Below, one piece after another: positions 1 through 10,036 of a stretch of DNA of 64,000 nt (within the stretch, counting starts at the first letter, position 1; every line of letters starts with the position of its first letter). The position numbers were made by a program, and so were the translations under genes. The notes below the pieces were generated by a model, which worked only from the letters and a program-made list of their open reading frames with translations, was not told the origin of the DNA and ran no database searches. This DNA is from Raphanus sativus (Eukaryota; Streptophyta; Magnoliopsida; Brassicales; Brassicaceae). The stretch spans positions 3,596,001-3,660,000 of the forward strand of contig NC_079514.1 of the NCBI RefSeq assembly GCF_000801105.2. Direction: 5' to 3'.

Positions 1-279
1 AAGTTTTCGATCACTCTCTCTTCTCTTGAGCTTGCCTGAAAGGGGATAGTAGTACACAAGAAGTTCGGACAAAGCCTTCCTAAGCAAAGGGACAGGATCA
101 TGTTGATTCTTTTCATTGGCTTTGAAAACATAAATCGTTGCGTACATAACTTCATTGAAGAGATCATTGTCCAAAGTAGAAAGGGAGAGAGTTTCAGAAG
201 GAGTGTGTTTTGAGGGTTTAATAAGCTCAAGGGGTTTCTTTTTGAGTAATAGAGAGATCGATTTTGTTTGGTTTGCCAT
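1..279 (-). CDS. BAHD acyltransferase, N-terminal part (BAHD-1), cut by window edge
   Basis: Read leftward from the ATG at 279-277, 93 codons run open to the edge. The protein begins MANQTKSISLLLKKKPLELI and carries the conserved N-terminal BAHD block ALSELLVYYYPLSGKL, which matches BAHD-2 and BAHD-3 in this window nearly residue for residue. BAHD enzymes move an acyl group from acyl-CoA to an alcohol or amine in the cytosol; the HXXXD catalytic motif would lie beyond the edge. A TATA-like TATATAAA on the minus strand (324-331) precedes it, as it does BAHD-2. No stop or frameshift is seen in the visible part, so the gene may be intact. Substrate cannot be told from the sequence. Confidence 0.85.
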   Translation of the reverse strand, partial: MANQTKSISLLLKKKPLELIKPSKHTPSETLSLSTLDNDLFNEVMYATIYVFKANEKNQHDPVPLLRKALSELLVYYYPLSGKLKRRESDRKL

Positions 280-323
280 CTCTTGCCAGTTTAGAGTGTA
301 TACTATAAAACATCCGTGAGATG

Positions 324-331
324 TTTATATA
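324..331 (-). promoter_or_regulatory. TATA box of BAHD-1
   Basis: TATATAAA on the minus strand about 45 bases upstream of the BAHD-1 ATG. The surrounding GATGTTTATATAG word also occurs upstream of BAHD-2, which supports a duplicated promoter. Inferred from position only. Confidence 0.45.
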
Positions 332-745
332 GCGAATTTTAGACTTACCACGTTCAGAATGTATAATATTAAATGAACATCCTCTTCGTTTTCACGTTGC
401 TGGCGGCTGGCGCTAGTTACCAGTTACCACCATCAATGACTGACTGGTACCTTTTTTTTTCTGGTCTTAAATCTCATTTTTGAGTACCATTACAACATCT
501 TTTATTTAAAAGAGAGGCTAACATTCTTTAACGCAGCCGCTTTTGCAGGAATTTTTTCTGGTCACAGATTATGCATGAAACTAAATTTTATATGTGACTA
601 TGTGAGTACGTAATGAAAATGGTATATTTGTTTCTCGGTAACATTTGCGTGATCGTTTTTTTCTTGTTTTGTTTAGGAATGTCCCGCATTGAATTAGATT
701 AGACACTAAAGTGAGTGATGATACGATATATAAGCATGATTTAAT

Positions 746-926
746 GGGAGGTTATTAGGGTGAAGTTATTAGCGGAATATAAGAAACGGTCTCTTAATTT
801 TTAACTAAAGAAACTAAGAACTGGTTTTTAAATATATTATTTAATAACAGTTTTTTAATTTTTTTAGTTAAAAATTAAGAAACGGTTTTTTATATTCCAA
901 TAAGAATTCCACTCTAAAAATTCTCC
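746..926. mobile_element. Hairpin MITE, about 181 bp
   Basis: The two halves are imperfect reverse complements over almost their full length (left GGAATATAAGAAACGG, right read in reverse GGAATATAAAAAACCG), so the single strand would fold into one long hairpin. No coding capacity. The target duplication is unclear, so the superfamily is not assigned. A short related piece (gaaacggttcttag with a following ttaactaaaaattt) occurs at about 61906. Confidence 0.6.
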
Positions 927-992
927 ATTAATCATACAGACATAAATTACTATACCAATTGCGACATATGTTAAATTGATAGTTGATGAAAC

Positions 993-1199
993 CAGTGGCG
1001 GATTTAGAAACAGAATTTACCGGATCAAAACTATATCCATATAAAGTTATTGGAAGATTTGCAATTATGAAGTGGGTCAAACCATTAAAAGTGAACCAAT
1101 TGATTCATATTATCTTGCAATTATATGCTTATATTAGATAAAAATTTAGAATTGACATGATCAATTGATCCACATGCCTTTTCATCGGCTCCGCCACTG
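993..1199. mobile_element. hAT-type MITE, 207 bp
   Basis: Terminal inverted repeats CAGTGGCGGA...TCCGCCACTG (with one spacer difference) are flanked by an 8-bp target duplication, GATGAAAC at 985-992 and GATGAGAC at 1200-1207 (one mismatch). TIR sequence and 8-bp duplication are both typical of hAT elements. No ORF inside, so it is non-autonomous. Confidence 0.8.
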
Positions 1200-1384
1200 G
1201 ATGAGACTTAATATTAATGCTTCAACAGGCATGCTCTAGCCCAATCAAAATTAATTTTAACTTAAAATTCTATGATTGATGAATAAACATAATTTTGACC
1301 TGATGTGTGGTTTTAGCATGGATTTTCTCTAACTGTTTTTCTTTTTTCATTCTGCCTCATTGTCGCATAAACATTGCATTTGAA

Positions 1385-3036
1385 TCTCTATAATATTATT
1401 TGAGAAGTCAGTTTCCTATGTGTCGCGCTCACGTTAACTCTCACGATAGTTGATTACATTGATACCTTTAATGAAGAAAAAAAATACTATATTTAAATAC
1501 TATTATTCATTTTTATTTAGTTTCCTTTTCAAAAATTTTCCAAATAATATATAATAAAAAGGAAACATTTATAAAGTTTAAAAATCGAATTTAAAAACGA
1601 AAATATATGTATAAATAATATTATTTCATTAAAAAGGAAATTTCACAAAATAGTAAAATTCTATTTAAAAATAACATAAAATATACTTTCTTTATATTTA
1701 TATTTTCACAGACTATCTTTATATTAGAAAAATAAATATTATTTCTTATAAAACATAATTTTAAACAGTACAACAATATATCAATATATTTTCAAAGTAA
1801 TAGAAATATTTTTTTATATATCTATATATTGTTTTAGATGATTACATAAAATAATTAAGTAACATAAACTAATAGATGTTTTACTGCTTATTTTAGAGAG
1901 ATATCAAAAAAACTATAAAAAAAATTAACAAGAAACATCTTTTGATCAAATAATTATAAAATATTTTAAAACAACATCGCACTATATACTTTAAAGAGGT
2001 AAATATATTATATTTTATCATTATTAAAATTGTGTATATTTTAAATATTAAATTTGCTTTTGAAATTTTATGTTTTTATGTTTGTTGTATCTAATATAAC
2101 CATAATCAAAAGGTATAAATTATTTACAATTTATAAAAATATTTTAATTATTTGTAGATATTGATATGTCTTGTATCAGTTACATATATATGTAACTTCC
2201 TATATATTATCGCTTTATTTTCTAATATATTTAAAAACAACAATTAATTTGATATAGATTATGAAAATACATACACATTTAATGATAAATAAAATTAATT
2301 TGACTTGAATTAATTATAATAAAATAATTATACTTTGGTTTGAATTTGAAAGAATATATCTAACTCAATATATTTATAACATGAGTGACTTCACTAATCC
2401 AACTTATATAGAAAATCATAGATTTAATTACAATAAGAAAATATAATTTTATAATAATTATAATTTGTTTTATAAATATAAATTATAGGATGACTTAAAA
2501 CACATTAACATATGAAAACAAAATATTAACCAACTGTTACAATTTAGTTCTTTTGTAAAATTTATATATATGCATGCGACTTCAGAATATTATCGTTACA
2601 CTAATTTACGTAACTTGGAATCAAACAATTTGGTTTATTTTTATTTAATTCTAAGCCACAATATATCTTAAGTTATACATAAATTACTAAAATATATTTA
2701 CATATCTAAAACAACAATCAACCTAAATGCAAATAAAAAAATTAATCAAAATCATACTATATTTAGAATAAAAAAATATTATAGTTGAATTCAAAGAAAT
2801 ATATACAATCCAATATACCCAAATGATAATTAAATCGACTGTAGAAACAATAAAGTCGACTAGATATAAAATATCTAAAATCATAGTTCTAATTAAAGAA
2901 ATATAATATTATAATATATTATGCATACAAATTATAAACTAATTTAAAATTAAAAGTAAATAGCAATAAATTATTTTAATATATATTTACTTTATAAATA
3001 TTTATACCCGTGCATGAGCACGGGAAAATCACCTAG
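1385..3036 (+). mobile_element. Non-autonomous Helitron, about 1.65 kb
   Basis: The 3' end shows the Helitron signature: a hairpin CCCGTGC-ATGA-GCACGGG (3007-3024), nine bases, then CTAG at 3033-3036 followed by T. The 5' end is placed at TCTCTATAATATTATTTGAG after an A at 1384, giving the A|T insertion expected for the family; 1387 is an alternative start. The body is very AT-rich and non-coding. A second copy in opposite orientation lies at 59339-61328 and shares both ends. Confidence 0.8.
3007..3024 (+). repeat. Helitron 3' terminal hairpin
   Basis: Seven-base perfect stem with ATGA loop, immediately before the CTAG terminus of the Helitron; the typical rolling-circle termination signal. 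Confidence 0.8.
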
Positions 3037-3233
3037 TTTTAATTAATTCTCATGCAGTGTAGACTCTTAGGATGTAAAATCATGCATTGTGTACATTCCT
3101 AAGCCTTTTCAGCTCATATTTTTTTTTATATATTTTGTGCCTGCAGTAAATCATTCTCTTAAAATATAATAATGTATATAGGGTTTAGAAGTAAGTTAAA
3201 TAATGTCCCGAATATTTAAAACCTATTTATTAA

Positions 3234-4128
3234 GGTGATGATTGTTTCAATAGTTTTTAGTTTTTGTTTCTAGCTTTTAGATTTTGGTTTTTGATTTTAA
3301 ATTTTGGCTTTAGCCTTTAGTTTTTAATTTTTGGTTTTTAGGTTTTAGTTTTAAGTTTTTGGTTTTTAGTTTTAGTTTTTGGTTTTTGATTTGTATATTT
3401 TAGTTTGAAATTTCTTTTTCGAAACTACTGTTTCCTTTTTACAAAATGGGATGATTTATTTTAAGACAATACAACAAAATACTAATAAAATTTATTGAAA
3501 TTATATTTTCCAGTAAAATGTAGCAAAATATCAAATAAATATTAATTTTCAGTTTTATGAATTTTATAGCAATAAAATAAATCACAAACAAAATATGCAG
3601 AAGTTTATATTTTATTATAAAATGTATTAAAAGATTATGTTTGATATATTAAAAATAAATGAAAAATATATTAACTTTTTTTTAATTATTTAAATTTTGT
3701 AAAGAAAAATATTTTCCTACAGATTAAAAAAATTAATATATAAATAATAAAAGAAAAATACGTAAGTAAAGAGTTTAGAGTTTAACAAACATATACATTT
3801 AAGTAGTGTGATTTAACAACAAAAAACATTTAAGTAGTGTTAATATATTGTATTTATATATTTACAAAAAAAGTAGTCGTGCATATCTTTAAAAACCAAC
3901 AAAACATGGATTTTGGTTTTTCATTGAAAAGTTGGTTAAACATCTAAAATCTAGTTTCCCTATTTTATAGGAAATCTCTTTTGTTAAAATCTTGATTGGC
4001 AGTAACATAAGTTTTAGTTTTCCTAAATTGTAGGGAATCACTTTTTTAGAAATTTTGATTGGACAAAAACGTAGATTTTGAAAAACAGAAACCAGAAACC
4101 AATGTAAAATCTTCAAACAATCAACACC
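3234..4128. mobile_element. PIF/Harbinger-like non-autonomous TIR element, about 895 bp
   Basis: Ends are GGTGATGATTGTTT on the left and its near reverse complement (GGTGTTGATTGTTT) on the right, flanked by TAA on both sides (3231-3233 and 4129-4131). The 3-bp TWA duplication fits PIF/Harbinger. The left part is a degenerate TTTAGTTTTTGG run (3240-3415) and the right part holds two diverged copies of an about 63-bp unit (about 3954-4079). A 75-codon reading frame inside it looks spurious. Confidence 0.7.
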
Positions 4129-4131
4129 TAA

Positions 4132-4333
4132 GTAAAAAAAGTTTCATCTCTTTTTTTTTGGTTTAGGAGAAAAAATATTTTTTTCTATATGAACAAGAAA
4201 CGGCATGCATGTTATATCATAAAATACAAAACGGAGGGGTGTTCGGAACACTCTCTTAAAACGATACCGTTTGGGAAAAAGCTGGATATTTTACAAAGTT
4301 CTCTCCTTTGCCCAAAAACTCATCATCATCCCA
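4132..4333 (+). promoter_or_regulatory. Upstream region and probable leader of the CRM gene
   Basis: Short stretch between the TIR element and the CRM start. It contains an in-frame extension of the CRM reading frame back to an ATG at 4271; the start at 4334 is preferred because the protein from there begins like a transit peptide. No clear TATA box is seen. Confidence 0.35.
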
Positions 4334-7063
4334 ATGGCGATGCTCTATCACTTCCCAGTAAATCTCCACACTGTTTCCTCCTCTTCATCACCTTCCTCTT
4401 CCTTTCACTCTCTAGCTTCCCATGCAAGCTCTCAACTTTGGATTCGTAGTTTTAGATTTCACCGCTTCAGCCACGCAATTCAATCGAGTACCATCAGAGC
4501 CGCCGCTGATATCATCGACACTCACCCGATGAAGAAGAAGAAGAAGAGGAAACCCAAACCGGGTTTCTTCGAAGAGATCAGCGATAAATGGGCTTCCCGA
4601 ATCAGCCCTAAAGACAACAACTTTCCTTGGCAGAAGAAGGAAGAAGAGCAAACTCAACATCATCACTCAAAAGAAGAAGTAAACCAATCTTCTACTGGGT
4701 TAACCGGTAAGAAAACCGATTCCAATCTCCGGTCTAGCTTCCCAAGGCCAAGTGTCTACATGTCTGCTCCATGGGTTAATGAGAGCGTCTCCAAGCCTCT
4801 TAAAGGCGATAGCTTTACTGAAAATAGATATAGGAAGGAGAATGATTTCGATTTAGATGATGATGGTGGAAGAGGGATGGTAGAATCAGGGAGAGAGAAA
4901 GGAGTATGGAGAAGTAGTAAGAGTAATACTTTAGAAGCAGAGAGAGTTTTACCGGAACATGAGCTGAGTAGGCTTAGGAGCGTAGCTCTGAGAATGGTCG
5001 AGAGAGTCAAAGTAGGCTCAGCTGGAATCACACAGGCGCTTGTGGAAGCCATTCACGAGAAATGGGAGGAGGATGGTGATGAGGTTGTGAAGCTGAAGTT
5101 CGGAGAGCCTTGTGCGCTCAACATGAAGAGAACTCACGAGGTTCTGGAGAAGAAGACCGGTGGGTTAGTGATATGGAGGTCAGGGAGCTCGGTGGTGCTG
5201 TACAGAGGGATAAGTTACAAGCTCAAGTGTGTTCAGTCTTTCATCGAACAGAACAATCTTGATAGGAAGTACATAGCAGAGGAGGCGAATTATCCTAAGA
5301 ATGTACCTAAAGAGCAGTTATCAGAGCTGAGCGAGCTGAACGATCTGTTGGACGAGATTGGTCCAAGGTTTAATGATTGGACAGGGTGTGCTCCTTTCCC
5401 TGTTGATGCAGACTTGCTTCCAACTATGGTTTTAGGGTACAGGTGTCCGTTTAGGATTCTTCCTCAGGGAGTTAAGCCTTGTTTGTCTAACAAGGAAATG
5501 ACGGAGATGCGTCGGCTCGCTAGGACTAGCCCTCCGCATTTTGCTCTAGGGAGGAGCAGAGAGTTGCAGGGACTTGCTGTGGCGATGGTGAAGCTGTGGG
5601 AGAAGAGCGCGATCGCGAAGATAGCGATCAAGCGCGGCGTGGAGAACACACGGAACGAGAGAATGGCTGAGGAGCTCAAGAGACTCACGCGCGGCGTGCT
5701 TGTTTCGAGGAACAAAGAGTACATTGTGTTCTACAGAGGGAATGACTTCATGCCGCCTAAGGTTTCAGAGGCGTTGAGCGAGAGGCAAAGGGAGATAATA
5801 GAAGTGCTTCAGACCAAAGAGGATCAACTCCGAGAAACGGCTTCAACGAGAGTTACGCTCATATCACAAGGCAAGCCGAGTAAAGCCCCGTTGATCGCTG
5901 GAACTCTTGCTGAGACTATAGCTGCAAGCTCGCGGTGGGCACCAGAGGCGAGCAGTATCGATGTAGAGGAGTTGAAGAGAGAGTCAGCTTCCATCAAAAG
6001 AGCTGCGTTGATCAGAGATCTCGACCTCAGACTTCTTTATGTGAGTGTTATCATCACACTCTTATCTGATTACAAAGCATTTGGGTGATCTTTGTTTTGT
6101 TATGTAGGCAAAGCAAAAGCTGAGAAAAGCTGAGAAGGCTTTAGCTAGAGTGCAGAAGGATCTTGACCCATCTGATCTCCCAACGACTCAGAGATCATCA
6201 CAGAAGAAGAGAGACTTCTCTACCGCAGAATCGGTTTGAGTATGGATCCAAGTATGACTGTTCTCAACTCATCACATTACTTCTGTCTGGTAGGAAGAAG
6301 AGAAGTGTATGATGGTACCATAGAGAATATGCATCTACACTGGAAACATAGGGAGCTCGTAAAGATCATCGTTAGAGGCAAATCTCTTCCGCAAGTGAAG
6401 CATATAGCTATCTCTCTGGAAGCTGAGAGTGGAGGAGTGTTGGTATCCGTTGATAATACCTTGAAAGGCTATGCGATCATACTCTACCGTGGGAAGAACT
6501 ATCAGATGCCTCTTCGTATTAGGCCTTCGAACTTGTTGACAAGAAAAAAGGCTTTCACTCGATCCATTGAGCTTCAAAGAAGAGAAGTAATGATATGATT
6601 AAATAAAAATTTTCAATATAACTTGTGTGGGAAGTTTCTCTTCTGATCTATATCCGTCTCTCTCTTTGTTTGGACAGGCGCTAAAGCATCATGTTGCTGA
6701 CCTTGAGGAACGGATTGAGCTGTTGAAGACAGGACAGGTTTGATGATCTCTGATTTGCTTTTTAAAGTGAACCAATATACTTTAAAGGGCCCCACTGTCT
6801 AACTACTGTCTAGCGATTTCTGGAACATACTGAATGAACACTGTCATATGATATATAGGACGAGGATAGGGAAACACTCAAGAAAAGTGATGGAGAGGAA
6901 GATAACTTGTATTTAAGAGTTGATGAATCTGATTTTTCTTCTGACGAGGTAAAGTAAGATCTGAACCATTACTAGAAGTACCATGGCAAAGTCTGAAACT
7001 AGTTTTGTGAATCAGGATGAATCTCTGGAGTGGGAATCAGAGGAAGAGGAAGAAGAAACTTGA
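4334..7063 (+). pseudogene. CRS1/YhbY (CRM) domain RNA-binding protein, At4g29750-like, with a 1-bp frameshift
   Basis: Five exons: 4334-6040, 6108-6586, 6678-6737, 6859-6948, 7016-7063. The N-terminus is Ser/Arg-rich and acid-poor, as in chloroplast transit peptides. CRM domain 1 starts near VLPEHELSRLRSVALRM, domain 2 near CLSNKEMTEMRRLARTS, and domain 3 near [18 protein letters not shown]; each ends in the family's LYRG/FYRG word. The acidic C-terminus ends ESEEEEEET. CRM proteins of this type assist organellar group II intron splicing or rRNA handling. In exon 2 the frame breaks at about 6185: CCAACG is followed by ACTCAGAG where GACTCAGAG would keep the frame. Read as given, translation ends at TGA 6237-6239, before domain 3. 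Everything downstream stays coding-like in the shifted frame, so the loss is recent or a sequencing error. A 10-codon insertion (about 6251-6290) also sits inside domain 3. Confidence 0.8.
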
Positions 7064-7232
7064 ACCGGTAATAAACAAAGTATAATCTCATATATTGTAT
7101 AACAATGTCAGAACCTGTAATGATAAATATTTCAGGTTCCACAGTGAAAATGATAGATGTAGTCAACATTATTACATATTTTGCATATCACTTTTATTCT
7201 TTTAACGTAAAGAAAGTTCATATGCAATGGAA

Positions 7233-8906
7233 CTAAAGTTTGTTCATAGCATCCATATTTGACTTGAACTTAACCATTGCATCTCTTGGTAACGTCATGA
7301 CCACTTTAACTCCACCTTCCATCGATGGATCTAACTTAGAAGGTCTCAAGATCATTCCTATATGCATTGCACTCTCCCTCTGAGTCAACGGCCTCAGATT
7401 CACCGGCTCATTCCAACCAAAATCCATCGATCCAAACCAACCAATATTCCTCCAGTCCGTCAAGAAAAACACACCGTCACTCACACCTTCGAACTTGGCA
7501 TCGTCTCTCATCAGTCTCTCTCCGTTGCTCAGCTCCTCCTCTATATACCCTTTGTCGTAGGCGTTTTCTTGGCTTTCTTGACGCGCTTTGCAATGTCAGA
7601 GATCGATGATTCTTTGAGTTCTTTGACGGTTAACTCGACATACACGTCTATGTAGGCGTTACCGTAGTATCCTTGAGGAAGGGGAGGATCTAAAACATGT
7701 CTGATTCCAACAGCTACGGCAAGGACAGTGATCCCGTCCGGGTTTAGTTTAAGGGCTCGAGATCTTGCTTTCCATATGCAAGAACTAAGTACTTCATAAG
7801 TGGTGAAACACTCTTCAGGGAACTCGCATTCTCTCATCAAGGAATCTTTAAGCCTCTTTATGTTCACAGCCTGAATATTATTATCTCTGTGACCTGTTGG
7901 ATATATATAAGATAAGATTAAATGACATAAAATAGGTATAAATTAACTAATTTCTAGAAAGAAAACATATGAAATCAACAATACTATTAGATTTAACAAT
8001 ATTAAAAAATCGTTAGGCGGTAACTAACTTTATAGAGAATTAGTGCTGGGGATTTATGATCTAGTGAGGTGAACAACATACCAGATCAGAAGTTGGCATG
8101 TACGGTGAGGTGGCCAGAAGACTAGCAATATGGCCACCGGGTACTTTGGCCGGTTCACTATCAATTTTCCCAACAAGCCGCTCCCTCTGCCACACCGGCA
8201 CCACCGATGGTTCACTCTTTCCTGCAGCGAACTCGGTTAAAGCATGGATGATCTGAGCCACACCAAATCCATCACACACAACATGCGTCAATGCAGTGCC
8301 AATGGTAAACCCTCCGCAAGCAAACTTGGTCACCTTCCAAAGAAACCAAAATGAAATATTCATGATTATTGCAGATGAAAACAAATCCCTAAAGAAAATA
8401 CAAATAGATATATATACTAGTTTGAAAATATCGAAGAAAATGAAAAAAACTTACTTGCAAAGCTAGAGGATGATAACAAAAATCAGTATCATAGTCAATT
8501 TCAATCTCAGGCACAAGACGCAAAGCAACTTCATCGTCAAGTTTTTCCAAATAGTCTAGAGAAGTGAGGTCTAGTGATGCCGTAGCGACGGTAAATGGGA
8601 CACCCTCGCCCTGGCAAACTAGCTGAGGCTTTCGGCCACTCTCTCCTCTCACTAGCTTGCCTGAAAGTGGATAATAATACACAAGAAGCTCGGACAAAGC
8701 TTTCCTAATTAGAGCGACAGGATCGTTTTTATTATGTTCATTAGCTTTGTAAACATAAATGGTCGCGTACATGTCTTCATTGAGAACATCGCTGTCTAAA
8801 GTAGAAAGGGATAGGACTTCACGAGGAGTGTGCTTTGAGGGGTGACGAGTTCAGTTTGTTTCATTTCGAGTAATAGAGGAAGGTTCCGTGTTGTTTGGTT
8901 TGACAT
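7233..8906 (-). pseudogene. BAHD acyltransferase, frameshifted (BAHD-2)
   Basis: Three-exon BAHD gene read leftward: 8906-8455, 8333-8082, 7870-7233. Exon 1 opens MSNQTTRNLPLLLEMKQTEL, then loses one base near 8840 (CCT-CAAAGC where CCN-TCAAAG is expected), which leads to a stop; the proper frame resumes and gives ATIYVYKANEHNKNDPVA and LVYYYPLSGKLVR. Exon 2 holds HVVCDG, the HXXXD motif. Exon 3 loses another base in an A-run near 7564-7567 before the block YDKGYIEEEL, and still carries SMDFGWNEP, the DFGWG-like motif. The VTEII codons at the usual start of exon 3 are also out of frame unless an acceptor at 7871 is used. Two or three independent single-base losses make it a likely pseudogene; its closest relatives are BAHD-1 and BAHD-3. 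Confidence 0.8.
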
Positions 8907-8972
8907 CTTATACCAAGTTTATGAATGTAAAACAAATATCAAATCAACGTTAACGTTCACATCTTGATGATG

Positions 8973-8980
8973 TTTATATA
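8973..8980 (-). promoter_or_regulatory. TATA box of BAHD-2
   Basis: TATATAAA on the minus strand, about 67 bases upstream of the ATG, in the same GATGTTTATATAG context as BAHD-1. The promoter was copied with the gene. Confidence 0.4.
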
Positions 8981-9365
8981 GAGTTTCTCGCACGGTTACA
9001 AACACCAACAAGATTTGTCGCCGAAACCTATTGATGTTGGCCAAACACGCAATCTACGAAACCGATATGTTTGTCTTGTTTGATGATCTCTGGTCGCTGA
9101 TTGCTAAATGTGTGCAAAACAAACATGGTGAATACATATATGTTTGTAGGAGAGTTTGTTTTGTATAACCGAGATATAGGAAAAGACATAATGTCGTGAT
9201 TTTTTTTTCTATTGCGTTTGGAACTCTATTTAATGTGTTCACATATCTAAACTTAAAGTAGACTAATCCTGGAATCTAGCATTATAATAACACTTGCTTT
9301 TTGCACATAAATTTGGAACGAGCTAAAATGAATACGTTGTACCATATGTACGTCATGCATCGTAA
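8981..9365. other. Intergenic, no gene seen
   Basis: AT-rich spacer upstream of BAHD-2. A 62-codon minus-strand frame here has no recognisable motif and looks like chance. Confidence 0.5.
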
Positions 9366-9511
9366 ACAATGTCTATGAAAGGCTATGCGATAAAACTCAA
9401 TCGTGGAAAGAATTATCAGATGCCATTTTGGCTTAGGTCTTCAAACTTGTTGACGAAAAGAAAGGCTTTCTCTCAATACACTGAGAGATTCTAAGAAGAC
9501 AAGTAGTGATG
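9366..9511 (+). pseudogene. CRM gene fragment (exon 2 end)
   Basis: This stretch aligns with 6455-6590 of the CRM gene: shared words include GAAAGGCTATGCGAT, TATCAGATGCC and AACTTGTTGACRAAA. It corresponds to the end of CRM domain 3 ([13 protein letters not shown]) and the RKKAF helix, ending near the exon 2 donor. Only this scrap remains, with in-frame changes and a stop. It indicates that the CRM gene was once duplicated with its BAHD neighbour. Confidence 0.8.
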
Positions 9512-10036
9512 TTTATATAGTTACATAATAACTAGTCTGGAAAGATTATTATTAGCATGCTAATGTTTAATTTTCTCTATGGCGTCCTAGCAGAAAAACA
9601 TAAAATATAACTCTATTTTTTAATAAATGAGATATTCAAGTTCAAATACAAATGATAAACAAAAATCATCTCTCATCTACTTAATTTATTTCCACATATA
9701 GCCAACCTTTTTTTTTGTGCACACCACATTTATCCCACCTAAATACTAACAAAACAAATGACGGAAAAAAAAATCTTGTCCTTTTATTGTAGATGCAGTC
9801 TGTGTTAAAGTACACAATTCATATCATATAGGATGAGGTGTTGGATATACCTGCACCATAAGCCATGCAAATTGAAATGTGTCAACTCCATGCCTGTTAC
9901 TGTTTGTTCTCATGGTTTATCCCAGAGGACTCACTGCAAACACACATTAAAAAGTGTTGAGATATATTTCACTACATAAACATCATCAAGAAGAGGAGAC
10001 GAGGAACTTTTATTATACATTCATAAATTTGGTAAG
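9512..10036. promoter_or_regulatory. Spacer and upstream region of BAHD-3
   Basis: AT-rich, non-coding. The last 80 bases (ATATTTCACTACATAAAC...) are the likely leader of BAHD-3; no strong TATA box is seen. Confidence 0.35.

Noticed and set aside
1385..3036. CRISPR-like or tandem array in AT-rich DNA
   Set aside because: Repeats are irregular low-complexity AT words with no regular spacer; the ends identify a Helitron in a plant genome.
3889..4116. 75-codon minus-strand frame
   Set aside because: Falls in the repeated right part of a TIR element; no motif and AT-rich composition.
6251..6293. A 43-base intron (GTATGA...GGTAG) in the CRM gene
   Set aside because: Too short for a plant intron, and removing it would break the frame that is otherwise open; treated as an insertion in the coding exon.
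7362..7655. Plus-strand frames of 80-97 codons
   Set aside because: Antisense shadows of BAHD-2 exon 3.
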